In this document: piece by piece, positions 8,703 through 16,561 of the stretch
How positions within the stretch are numbered: the first letter of the stretch is position 1
Layout of the letters: each line of letters begins with the position of its first letter
Assembly (NCBI RefSeq): GCF_021272385.1
Contig: NZ_JAJSDZ010000009.1
Span: 806,001-870,000, forward strand
DNA: 64,000 bases
Reading direction: 5' to 3'
From: Vibrio salinus
GTDB lineage: Bacteria; Pseudomonadota; Gammaproteobacteria; Enterobacterales; Vibrionaceae
Program-made: the position numbers and the translations under genes
Notes under the pieces: model-generated
The model's database searches: none
Told to the model about the DNA's origin: nothing
The model's input: only the letters and a program-made list of their open reading frames with translations

Positions 8703-9200
8703 ATGTCTCAATCTAGCGAAGTAGTTGAAGTGAAAAAGGACCAATCCAAAGACGAAGTTCTTCAATGGGTTACGTTCCAGTTAGAAGAAGAAACGTACGG
8801 CATTAATGTAATGCAAGTGCGTGAGGTATTACGCTATACAGAAATAGCACCTGTTCCGGGAGCGCCTGATTACGTTCTTGGGATTATCAATTTGCGTGGT
8901 AACGTGGTTACCGTCATTGACACCCGGTCTCGCTTTGGCCTGATGGAAGGTGAAGTCACGGATAATACCAGAATCATTGTTATTGAATCTGAGAGACAGG
9001 TAATCGGTATTCTGGTAGATAGTGTGGCTGAAGTGGTTTATTTACGTTCTTCTGAGATTGATACTACGCCAAGTGTCGGTACGGAAGAAAGTTCTAAATT
9101 TATTCAGGGCGTAAGTAACCGTGATGGTAAACTCTTGATTCTGGTTGACCTTAATAAATTGTTAACCGATGAAGAATGGGATGAAATGGCTCATCTGTAA
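8703..9200 (+). CDS. cheW: Chemotaxis coupling protein CheW
   Basis: CheW couples CheA to chemoreceptors in the array. The 165-aa protein is a single SH3-like CheW domain (WVTFQLEEETYGINVMQVREVLR, then VPGAPDYVLGIINLRGNVVTVID, then VIGILVDSVAEV). It begins 38 nt after parP; the sequence before the start contains GAGGATAAGGT. Its TAA stop shares one base with the ATG of the next gene (TAATG), so translation is likely coupled. Confidence 0.97.
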   Translation: MSQSSEVVEVKKDQSKDEVLQWVTFQLEEETYGINVMQVREVLRYTEIAPVPGAPDYVLGIINLRGNVVTVIDTRSRFGLMEGEVTDNTRIIVIESERQVIGILVDSVAEVVYLRSSEIDTTPSVGTEESSKFIQGVSNRDGKLLILVDLNKLLTDEEWDEMAHL

Positions 9201-9718
9201 TGCTGGATAGTTTGATTAATAACACTCCCTTACTGATTGGTGGGGGAGTGGTAATATTATGTGTTTTTCTATTCTTGTTATGGTTATTGCGTTTTAGGAG
9301 CCATACGAGAGTGAAACTTGAGCATCTGCGACAGGAAAACCGAACTCTGGGGAAAGATTTACAGAAAGCAAATAAACAGATACTGGAGTTGCGTTCTATT
9401 TCTGTCGGTTTAGGGCAGAGTTTTTCAGAACAGCAGGATATTGTGAGACTTCTTGCCGAACGAATTTCTGAGTTAGAACAGGAAGATCGTGATGGGCGTC
9501 TTTACAGCCGGGCATCAAAAATGGTGAAACTGGGCGCTGATATCGATGAGTTGATAGAAGAGTGCGAGTTGCCAAAAGCTGAGGCTGAACTCATGCTATC
9601 GTTGCAGAAAAAACTGGCTGGTCAGGAGGCGATCCCACCTCTCGAACAAGCTCCCTCCTCTGGCAAAGGCACCTCTAAAGCAGCCCCGAAACGTAGTTCT
9701 CGTCGTTCTGTTCGTTAA
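9200..9718 (+). CDS. DUF2802 family membrane-anchored protein of the chemotaxis operon
   Basis: The protein has one N-terminal membrane segment (about residues 12-30, LLIGGGVVILCVFLFLLWLL), then a basic coiled-coil-like stretch (LEHLRQENRTLGKDLQKANKQILELRS). A compact domain follows (MVKLGADIDELIEECELPKAEAELML) that looks like a small helix-turn-helix, and the C-terminus is Ser/Lys/Arg-rich. It is known as DUF2802 and is regularly found next to cheW in gammaproteobacteria, with no function I know of. Translation is coupled to cheW by TAATG, and an intrinsic terminator follows directly, so this is the last gene of the operon. Confidence 0.85.
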   Translation: MLDSLINNTPLLIGGGVVILCVFLFLLWLLRFRSHTRVKLEHLRQENRTLGKDLQKANKQILELRSISVGLGQSFSEQQDIVRLLAERISELEQEDRDGRLYSRASKMVKLGADIDELIEECELPKAEAELMLSLQKKLAGQEAIPPLEQAPSSGKGTSKAAPKRSSRRSVR

Positions 9719-9734
9719 TTATTTTCAAATGTTT

Positions 9735-9762
9735 AGAGGAAGCATCACTTCCTCTTTTTTTT
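9735..9762 (+). terminator. Intrinsic terminator of the flagellar/chemotaxis operon
   Basis: The 8-bp stem AGAGGAAG/CTTCCTCT (9735-9742 with 9748-9755) has a 5-nt loop and is followed at once by seven T. It lies 16 nt after the DUF2802 stop codon and is a good rho-independent terminator. Confidence 0.9.
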
Positions 9763-9885
9763 ATTTTTACTCATTGATATCTTGACGTTATAATTTCTTT
9801 TTGATTAGTAGATAAACGTCGTTAATGATCGGATGATATCATTCAAATCAAAAAGATAGTATTATGAGACGGGTCGCTAATATGT

Positions 9886-10740
9886 GTGATTAATGAGTTA
9901 ATGAAATTGATGCCAGAACTAAAATTAAATCAAATCAGGTACATTTTTATTGGTTTTGTTGTTGTCTTTATGCTGGGGTGTAGCAGTGCCAAAGAGGCAG
10001 GTGAAACTCAACAGAAAACAATTACCAATGTTAAGAATATGCCAACCTCTGAAGATGAGGTTAAATATGTTTCTAAGATTAATGATCCTCTTGAATCTTT
10101 GAACCGGAAAACATGGTCTCTGAATTATGATGTTTTGGACCCGTATATCATCAAACCGGTTTCTCTTGCATATGTTGGCTATGTCCCTCATCCAATTCGT
10201 CTGGCTATTTCAAACGTTTTTTCTAACTTAGACGAACCTGCAAGTTTCGTTAACAACCTCTTGATGGGAAATTTCAAAGTCGCCGTAAATCATTTTAACC
10301 GCTTTTGGATTAACAGTACCTTCGGTTTGTTTGGATTGTTAGATATTGCTTCTGCTGCAGGTATTGAAAAAGAAGGCCAGACAGCATTCGGTGATGCTTT
10401 AGGTCATTATGGTGTCGGAAACGGTCCCTATATGATGTTACCTGGTGCGGGTCCTTATACTCCGAGAGAAGCAACTGATCTAGTGGATTACACTTATGCA
10501 CCATTATCTTACCTGAATATCTGGGCTTCGATAGGTAAGTTTGTCTTTGAAGGTATGGAAACGAGGGCGGCTCTTGCCAACCAGGAAGCTATGCTGAAAA
10601 ACTCACCAGATCCTTACTCTCTGGTCAGAGGTATTTACTATCAGCGTCAGGATTTTAAAGCAGACATTCAGGATGATAAGTTTGATGAAAAACAGGAAGA
10701 AATGTTGGATGATTATCTAGATATGCTTGATGATGAGTAA
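9886..10740 (+). CDS. mlaA: Outer-membrane lipoprotein MlaA (VacJ), lipid asymmetry
   Basis: MlaA takes misplaced phospholipids from the outer leaflet of the outer membrane and hands them to the Mla pathway. A lipoprotein signal is present: a hydrophobic run (FIGFVVVFMLGC) ending in a lipobox with Cys32. The mature part has the typical family segments DPLESLNRKTWSLNYDVLDPYIIKPV and NNLLMGNFKVAVNHFNRFWINSTFG. The start is uncertain: GTG 9886, ATG 9901 and ATG 9910 are in frame and none has a strong ribosome-binding site; ATG 9910 would give a compact 23-residue signal peptide. The gene stands alone here, convergent with the SDR gene. Confidence 0.93.
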   Translation: MINELMKLMPELKLNQIRYIFIGFVVVFMLGCSSAKEAGETQQKTITNVKNMPTSEDEVKYVSKINDPLESLNRKTWSLNYDVLDPYIIKPVSLAYVGYVPHPIRLAISNVFSNLDEPASFVNNLLMGNFKVAVNHFNRFWINSTFGLFGLLDIASAAGIEKEGQTAFGDALGHYGVGNGPYMMLPGAGPYTPREATDLVDYTYAPLSYLNIWASIGKFVFEGMETRAALANQEAMLKNSPDPYSLVRGIYYQRQDFKADIQDDKFDEKQEEMLDDYLDMLDDE

Positions 10741-10760
10741 TCCAGTTTTATTTCAATTTA

Positions 10761-11423
10761 TCATGCCGTCATTATCCTTCCACTAAAGTATTCGTTTTCA
10801 AGGATATATTCCGTGTTTCTTATGACATCTTCAAGGAGCTCATTACTGGGTTCCTCGTAAGAAGCGTTAGGGAAAATACCACCAACTCTGATATTAAAAG
10901 GGGTTAGCTCTTTAGCCCAGCTTTGAGTAAATCCTGATACCATTGATGTCGTGTGATCGATGCCATGACTGGCTTTTGTTTCTTCTGAATTGGCAATAAT
11001 ATTAACGACAACTCCTCCTTCTTCATTGTTTCTTACTCTTTGAGCAAATAGTTGTGCGAATGAAAATAAAGTTGTTGCAATAGAAGAAATGTTGGAAGAG
11101 AAATCTTCAATTGGATGGTCATCCGTTATTGATGGAATTTCCGGTTTAGGCCATAAGTTAATTAAAACATTGGGTGAATGTTCGCAGTGTTGATCAATCC
11201 ATAAGAAAAACGCTTCTATTGATTGGGTACTATAATCTGTAACGTTGATACAGTCGACATCTTCCGAAATACTCCTGCACCTCTGATAGGTTTCATTTAA
11301 CATCGGTTCACAACGGTCAATCAAAATAAGCCTTGCGCCCAGTTTGCAAAACCGCTCAGCTAACGTTCCACCGACCAGAGAGCCTGCAGATGTGATGATA
11401 ATAGTAGATTTATTAATATGCAT
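10761..11423 (-). CDS. Degenerate short-chain dehydrogenase-like protein (VC2047-type position)
   Basis: The 220-aa protein has a Rossmann fold of the SDR type: a nucleotide loop (TSAGSLVGGTLAERF) in place of the usual TGxxxGxG, then LGARLILIDR, and the family end GFTQSWAKELTPFNIRVGGIFP. The active site appears lost. Where SDR enzymes have Tyr-x-x-x-Lys, this protein reads GIDHTTSMVSGF, without the Tyr/Lys pair, and the NNAG motif is replaced by NLWPKPE. It may bind a nucleotide without catalysing a redox step. It is convergent with mlaA and upstream of nothing on its own strand. Confidence 0.8.
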   Translation of the reverse strand: MHINKSTIIITSAGSLVGGTLAERFCKLGARLILIDRCEPMLNETYQRCRSISEDVDCINVTDYSTQSIEAFFLWIDQHCEHSPNVLINLWPKPEIPSITDDHPIEDFSSNISSIATTLFSFAQLFAQRVRNNEEGGVVVNIIANSEETKASHGIDHTTSMVSGFTQSWAKELTPFNIRVGGIFPNASYEEPSNELLEDVIRNTEYILENEYFSGRIMTA

Positions 11424-11602
11424 TCTATAATCCCGCTTTGAGCAACACCCTTGTTGCTAATGTATAAAAGCATGGCTTAGTAACGACTGAGTGGTTGTGA
11501 ATGGATTCGCATATTTGACGCTGCAAAATAACTGGTGTGCTAAACCTTGTAGAGACTCACAAAAATGCTTCGGGCTTAACATGTATTTACAATATTTATC
11601 TA

Positions 11603-12106
11603 TCAGGAGTGGGACATTAATTGGTCTCGTCGCTGAGCATCTATCAACTGATGGTAGAGTTCCTGACTGAGTACTTCAGCCTCTGCCTGTTTGTTCATCC
11701 TACGGATAGTGTGTCCTGACAGATTATGGTACACGTCTTCCTCTAGTCCCTGAGTCTTTTCCGGGCGATAACACAGTGCTTCAGGTGTCAGGTAGTGGTT
11801 AAACTTAGCGCTGTATAGTCCTGCAGAATGGAACAAATCCGCAATGTGGGCAGATGTTTTGTAAGAGTCCGGGGTTGAGATAAGCGGTTGTTCCTGAGGT
11901 ACGGACAATTGTTTTCTTATCCTTTCACTGTCTGAATTATCCGGTGAGATTGTATCGATGGGAGTTGTTTCACAAGCGTCGTTGGAGAGCATTGCCAGTA
12001 AAAGAGCAAAATCTGCCCTGCGTTGTTCAGAAATGGCCAGATTGACGCTGGTGCCGCATTGAATTTCGGTTATCAGATTTGCGCTGATAAAATCGGTTTT
12101 GTTCAT
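11603..12106 (-). CDS. VC2046/SO_2500 family protein, function unknown
   Basis: The 167-aa soluble protein has no signal peptide and no membrane segment. I recognise it from its place between the SDR gene and sodB and from the pattern LAISEQRRADFALLLAMLSND near the N-terminus and EEDVYHNLSGHTIRRMNKQAEAEVLSQELYHQL near the C-terminus. This matches the family named after V. cholerae VC2046. The middle is Ser/Thr/Pro-rich and variable. The C-terminal half contains an amphipathic helical stretch. No function is known to me and none is inferred. The start codon ATG has GGAGAGA just upstream. Confidence 0.75.
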   Translation of the reverse strand: MNKTDFISANLITEIQCGTSVNLAISEQRRADFALLLAMLSNDACETTPIDTISPDNSDSERIRKQLSVPQEQPLISTPDSYKTSAHIADLFHSAGLYSAKFNHYLTPEALCYRPEKTQGLEEDVYHNLSGHTIRRMNKQAEAEVLSQELYHQLIDAQRRDQLMSHS

Positions 12107-12235
12107 TCATCTCTCCACTTGTTAATTATAATAGCGACAGAGACTTAGAAAGCTTTAGAGGTTGTTGATGTTGAGTAAAAGTTTTTACAGCGAATTCAGA
12201 ATGACTTAAGTAAGGTGGGTCGTGTGGATTACGAT

Positions 12236-12259
12236 AAAAAAGCCCGCATGAGCAGGCTT
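12236..12259 (-). terminator. Intrinsic terminator of sodB
   Basis: Read on the minus strand, AAGCCTGC/GCGGGCTT forms an 8-bp stem (one G-U pair) around a TCAT loop, followed by a run of T. It lies about 35 nt beyond the sodB stop. Confidence 0.88.
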
Positions 12260-12294
12260 AATTACCTGAGATATTTAAAATAAGAATAAAAATC

Positions 12295-12879
12295 TTATTT
12301 AACTAGATTTTCGGCAACAAATTCCCAGTTAACCAGTGCCCAGAAAGCGGCAAGATAGTCAGGACGAACGTTGCGGTAATCTATGTAGTATGCGTGTTCC
12401 CAAACATCAACAGTAAGAAGTGGAGTGATACCTTCTTCTGTCAGTGGTGTTGCCGCATTTGATGTGTTTGTGATTGCAACTGAACCATCTGCTTTTTTAA
12501 CCAGCCATGTCCAGCCTGAACCAAAGTTATTAACGGCAGATTCAGTGAATTTTTCTTTGAATTCCTCGAATGAGCCAAATGCAGCGTTAATCGCATCAGC
12601 AACTACACCAGTAGGTTCATTTCCGCCTTTTGGAGACAGACAATGCCAGTAAAACGTATGGTTCCAAACCTGAGCTGCGTTATTAAAAATACCACCAGTT
12701 GACGTTTTTATAATGTCTTCCAGAGATTTGTTTTCAAATTCAGTACCGGGGATCAGGCCATTGAGTTTTACCACATAAGTGTTGTGGTGTTTCCCGTAGT
12801 GAAAATCGAGAGTTTCTGCTGAAATGTGCGGTTCTAATGCATCTTTTGCGTAAGGAAGAGCGGGTAGTTCAAATGCCAT
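12295..12879 (-). CDS. sodB: Iron superoxide dismutase SodB
   Basis: SodB converts superoxide to hydrogen peroxide and oxygen in the cytoplasm. The 194-aa protein matches E. coli SodB almost throughout. Metal-ligand segments are intact: [13 protein letters not shown] (first His), [11 protein letters not shown] (second His) and [14 protein letters not shown] (Asp and third His). The Gln-69 type active-site context [10 protein letters not shown] is that of the iron form. The start has a strong AAAGGAGA. The bases around the start (AGCAATG) can pair with the CAUUGCU core of RyhB-type RNA as I know it, so iron-dependent control is plausible. Confidence 0.98.
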   Translation of the reverse strand: MAFELPALPYAKDALEPHISAETLDFHYGKHHNTYVVKLNGLIPGTEFENKSLEDIIKTSTGGIFNNAAQVWNHTFYWHCLSPKGGNEPTGVVADAINAAFGSFEEFKEKFTESAVNNFGSGWTWLVKKADGSVAITNTSNAATPLTEEGITPLLTVDVWEHAYYIDYRNVRPDYLAAFWALVNWEFVAENLVK

Positions 12880-13193
12880 TGCTGGATTCTCCTTTGTGTT
12901 GAAAGAGTTTCTCTTTCATTGCTTCCGATTGTAATAATTGTCTTTATTCGTCAATACGGCTGACTTGTGCTATATTTTAGCAAGTTTTTACTTTATTTAA
13001 AGGTTTTTTCGAAAAATATAGAACTATGTTCATAACTATTTCTACTATTCTAGAAGAAATTAGATACCTTGGACGACGTTAAAATAAAGGATTTTAGTGC
13101 CAATAAGCAATATCCATAATTATTATAGGCTTTTTATTCTTTATTAATTCTTTAAAATAGATAGTTATAGCAAAGAATCTTCGAGAGGATGCA
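12880..13193 (+). other. Divergent intergenic region sodB-grxD
   Basis: This AT-rich stretch of 314 bp must hold the promoters of both genes. I see no open reading frame, hairpin terminator or clear operator that I would name. The grxD side ends in GAGAGGATGCA just before its ATG, and the sodB side has AAAGGAGA before its ATG. Confidence 0.6.
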
Positions 13194-13544
13194 ATGGAAA
13201 CAATAGATAAAATTAAGAAGCAGATTGATGAAAACCCAATCCTGCTTTACATGAAAGGTTCCCCAAAATTACCAAGTTGTGGATTTTCTTCACAGGCATC
13301 ACAGGCATTGATGGCTTGTGGTGAAAAATTTGCCTATGTGGATATTCTGCAGAATGCAGATATCCGTGCCGAGTTACCGACTTATGCCCAATGGCCAACT
13401 TTCCCTCAGCTATGGGTGGAAGGCGAATTGATTGGCGGATGTGACATTATTGTTGAGATGTTTCAGAAAGGCGAATTGCAACCACTGATAAAAGAAGCTG
13501 CACAACGGGCGGATTCCGGCTCAGACAATAAAGAAACTGTATAA
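13194..13544 (+). CDS. grxD: Monothiol glutaredoxin Grx4 (GrxD)
   Basis: This monothiol glutaredoxin carries iron-sulfur clusters and partners BolA-type proteins. The 116-aa protein has the CGFS active site at residues 29-32, the Lys-rich glutathione-binding approach (YMKGSPKLPSCGFS) and the conserved WPTFPQLWVEGELIGGCDI segment. It has a GAGAGGA ribosome-binding site. A terminator hairpin follows 25 nt after the stop. It is divergent from sodB, which also concerns iron and oxidative stress. Confidence 0.98.
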   Translation: METIDKIKKQIDENPILLYMKGSPKLPSCGFSSQASQALMACGEKFAYVDILQNADIRAELPTYAQWPTFPQLWVEGELIGGCDIIVEMFQKGELQPLIKEAAQRADSGSDNKETV

Positions 13545-13569
13545 AATTACAGGTTAATTTGCTATGTTT

Positions 13570-13594
13570 AAGCCACGAATTATCGTGGCTTTTT
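13570..13594 (+). terminator. Intrinsic terminator of grxD, directly before topB start
   Basis: AAGCCACGA/TCGTGGCTT (13570-13578 with 13583-13591) is a perfect 9-bp stem with loop ATTA and five T. It ends only a few bases before the topB ATG at 13598, so the topB transcript must either read through it or begin inside or next to it. Confidence 0.9.
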
Positions 13595-13597
13595 GTT

Positions 13598-15529
13598 ATG
13601 CCTTATTTATATATTGCTGAAAAACCAAGTTTAGGACGGGCAATCGCTGATGTGTTACCTAAACCCCATAAAAGAGAAGATGGTGCCATTCGCTGTGCTA
13701 ACGGTGATGTGGTTACGTGGTGTATCGGACATTTATTAGAGCAGGTTGAGCCGGATGAATATGATGCAATATATAAAAAGTGGTCTTTGGACTCTTTGCC
13801 AATTCTTCCCGATAAGTGGCTGCTGAAGCCGAGAAAAAGTGCGACAAAACAATTATCAAAAATAAAAAAACTGCTGAAGGAACCTTTAGATATTATTCAT
13901 GCAGGAGATCCGGACCGGGAAGGTCAGTTACTTGTTGATGAAGTGATCGATCATTGCCGGGTTATTCAAAAACGAAAAAGCGAAGCCAGGCGTTTATTGA
14001 TAAATGATTTAAATGCATCCGCCGTTCGACAGTCCATGAAGCATATGCCTCTGAATTCAGAGTTTATTCCTTTGTCTGTTTCAGCGCTGGCACGTTCCAG
14101 AGCTGACTGGCTGTATGGTATGAATTTGTCCCGGGCTTATACCCTGTTAGGGCAGAAAGTCGGGTATCGGGGCGTTTTGTCTGTCGGACGGGTTCAGACC
14201 CCGGTATTGGGATTGGTGGTTCGCAGGGATGAAGAAATAGTGAATTTTGTTCCACATGACTATTTTATGCTTCATGCTCTGATTCCCTTCGCCGGTGAGC
14301 ATGCCAGCGGCGATATTAAGGCAAGGTGGAAGCCAAGTGAGGCTTGCTCTCCCTGGATGGATTCAGAAGGGAGAGTTCTGAATTTAAAACTGGTTGAGAA
14401 TGTTGCTCAGCGTATAAAAGAAAAACCGGCGATCGTTAGTAAAAGTGAGCATAAAAAAACAAAACAAAACCCACCTTTACCATACTCACTTTCTGCGTTG
14501 CAGATTGATGCATCCAGACGGCATAACCTTAATGCGCAGCAAACTCTGGATGCCTGCCAGTCTTTGTACGAAAAACATAAACTGATTACTTATCCCCGTT
14601 CTGATTGTCGTTATCTGCCTGCCGGGCATTTTAAAGAGGCAGACAGAGTGCTGGCGGCGATTGCCAAACAAGATCCCGGGTTGCAGGCGTCAGTTTCTGA
14701 TTCTGATACTCAATTACGTTCAAAAGCATGGAACGATGATAAAGTAGAAGCTCACCATGCAATCATTCCGACCAGTAAAACAGTGGCCTCCGTGGTTCTC
14801 AGCGATAAAGAAACGAAGGTGTATCATTTAATTGCACGGCAGTATCTTCTGCAGTTTTATCCTGCCGCTGAATTTTCAGAGAGTCGTCTGGAATTTTCTA
14901 TTGAAGGTGGAAAATTCATTGCTTCCGGAAGAGCGCTTATTGCCCCTGGCTGGAAAAAAGTGATCGGTTTTAGTCATGAAAAACAGGACTGTGATGCTTT
15001 AGTTCCCCCCTTAAAAGAAGGCACGGAACTGCTTTGTCGGGAAGGCATGATTCAACAGAAAAAAACAGAGCCACCGGCTCACTTTACAGAGGCAACCTTA
15101 CTAAAGGCAATGACAGGGATTGCAAGATTTGTCAGCGATTCGTCACTTAAATCTATTTTACGTGAAACGGATGGATTGGGGACGGAAGCAACAAGAGCCG
15201 GAATTATTGATACTTTAATTCGCCGTCAGCTTATGACAAGACATGGGAAACAAATTCTGAGTACACCTGCGGGTAAAGCATTAATACATGCCTTACCCGA
15301 TACAGCAACTTATCCTGATATGACAGCCCACTGGGAAAAACAACTTCATGATATGGCAGAAAGAGGTCAGGCATATCAGCCTTTTATGAAAGAGCTAACC
15401 AGTAATATTACTCAGTTGATTGATAATGTGAAGATTCAGCCTGTTCCCGAATCTATGAAGATTCTGTCGACTCAGAGCAGTGGATTTACGAGAAAGGCCG
15501 TCAAGAGAACCAGACGAAAATCGCGCTAA
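13598..15529 (+). CDS. topB: DNA topoisomerase III (TopB)
   Basis: This type IA topoisomerase resolves catenated and recombination intermediates. From ATG 13598 the protein has 643 residues, near the E. coli length of 653. It has a Toprim domain (LYIAEKPSLGRAIADVLPKPH and HAGDPDREGQLLVDEV) and catalytic Tyr332 in LITYPRSDCRY, followed by KVEAHHAIIPT and a basic C-terminus (KAVKRTRRKSR). No C-terminal zinc fingers are seen, as in E. coli TopB. The frame is open 13 codons further up to a TTG at 13559, but those codons encode the grxD terminator and match nothing in the family. No clear ribosome-binding site precedes ATG 13598. Confidence 0.96.
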   Translation: MPYLYIAEKPSLGRAIADVLPKPHKREDGAIRCANGDVVTWCIGHLLEQVEPDEYDAIYKKWSLDSLPILPDKWLLKPRKSATKQLSKIKKLLKEPLDIIHAGDPDREGQLLVDEVIDHCRVIQKRKSEARRLLINDLNASAVRQSMKHMPLNSEFIPLSVSALARSRADWLYGMNLSRAYTLLGQKVGYRGVLSVGRVQTPVLGLVVRRDEEIVNFVPHDYFMLHALIPFAGEHASGDIKARWKPSEACSPWMDSEGRVLNLKLVENVAQRIKEKPAIVSKSEHKKTKQNPPLPYSLSALQIDASRRHNLNAQQTLDACQSLYEKHKLITYPRSDCRYLPAGHFKEADRVLAAIAKQDPGLQASVSDSDTQLRSKAWNDDKVEAHHAIIPTSKTVASVVLSDKETKVYHLIARQYLLQFYPAAEFSESRLEFSIEGGKFIASGRALIAPGWKKVIGFSHEKQDCDALVPPLKEGTELLCREGMIQQKKTEPPAHFTEATLLKAMTGIARFVSDSSLKSILRETDGLGTEATRAGIIDTLIRRQLMTRHGKQILSTPAGKALIHALPDTATYPDMTAHWEKQLHDMAERGQAYQPFMKELTSNITQLIDNVKIQPVPESMKILSTQSSGFTRKAVKRTRRKSR

Positions 15530-15593
15530 TATTGAGAGTATGTTTCCCTGCGTGCTTTACATTGAGCAGGGAAACCGAATCAAACGTCGCAGC

Positions 15594-16298
15594 TTATTTT
15601 TGTGACAGAAACTGAGCAAACCACTGCATTACGATCGACGAATGTGGAGGAAGCTCAAGGCTGGTCAGAGCATGATCATACTGATCCATGGTCAGTAGTG
15701 GTTTTTTTCTTTCCACCAGTTTTCGGTCAAACTCAACTGAGAATTCCGGGTGTCCCTGAACGGTTAAAATATGGTCGTCTTTTGACAGCATATAGTTGGG
15801 GCAAAACTCACTTGAGGCAATAATTTTCATGGAGTCAGGGATGTCAATAACCTGATCCTGGTGACTGACCAACAGATTAAGAACATCCAGATGAGGCGTC
15901 ATCCACTGAGGGGACTCATGTACTTCGTTGACACTCATGCCGATTCCCCAGCCTTTTTCCGACTTCCGAACTGTACCTCCAAGAGCAAGACTGATGATTT
16001 GATGACCGAAACAAATACCAATTAGCGGTTTTTTTTGTTCGTCACAGAGACGAATCCAGTCGACCAGTGAATGAATCCATTGCTGGTCAGAATAGGCATC
16101 GTGCGTACTGCCGGTAATGATATAGCCGCCACAATCATCATTTTTATCCGGTAACTCGCAATTTACTGCATTAAATAATGTAAATTCGAAAGAAGCATGA
16201 GGACTGAGAGTTGCCATAATCATATCGGCATATTCACCGTAGTCCTTTGCTAAATCTGGTGCGACTTTATCGCATTCAATGATTCCAATTTTCATCAT
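15594..16298 (-). CDS. Class I glutamine amidotransferase-like protein, possible polyamine-pathway hydrolase
   Basis: The 234-aa single-domain protein has the GATase class I fold. The nucleophile is Cys96 in PLIGICFGHQ, and the His/Glu pair is in VQGHPEF. It resembles stand-alone GuaA-type amidotransferases (YfeJ-like), not the PuuD type, whose motif around Cys differs. It lies between topB and puuC, transcribed away from puuC. The rest of the window has no puuD, so a role in releasing GABA from gamma-glutamyl-GABA is possible, but this is inference from location alone. Confidence 0.85.
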   Translation of the reverse strand: MMKIGIIECDKVAPDLAKDYGEYADMIMATLSPHASFEFTLFNAVNCELPDKNDDCGGYIITGSTHDAYSDQQWIHSLVDWIRLCDEQKKPLIGICFGHQIISLALGGTVRKSEKGWGIGMSVNEVHESPQWMTPHLDVLNLLVSHQDQVIDIPDSMKIIASSEFCPNYMLSKDDHILTVQGHPEFSVEFDRKLVERKKPLLTMDQYDHALTSLELPPHSSIVMQWFAQFLSQK

Positions 16299-16427
16299 AG
16301 AGACCTGTCCTTGTATCTGATGAGCAGACAGAAAGTATCTGTCTTGTTGTCTTGATGCATTTCCGAGAATGATTTAATATAATTAACACTATCGTAATTA
16401 TTTTTATCAATTTGGTAAACAAAAATT

Positions 16428-16440
16428 AAAATATTTAACA
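16428..16440 (-). promoter_or_regulatory. Candidate PuuR box upstream of puuC
   Basis: On the plus strand the site reads AAAATATTTAACA. Its 12-base core ATATTTAACATT (16431-16442) recurs exactly upstream of puuA at 25651-25662. The E. coli PuuR box, as I remember it, is AAAATATAATGAACA; the site agrees in 10 of the last 13 positions. It lies about 120 bp before the puuC start. Confidence 0.45.
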
Positions 16441-16561
16441 TTTAGGTCAGAAAAGGAAAACCTGACTGCGTTTGTAATTGCATCCGGTTAATGAAGGGAA
16501 TTCAATCATTTCATTAACTCTTTAAATCATCATAGATCAATCGGGCGGAACAAGGAATATT

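Noticed and set aside
13559..13597. Upstream extension of topB from TTG 13559
   Set aside because: The codons encode the grxD terminator hairpin and have no match to TopB N-termini.
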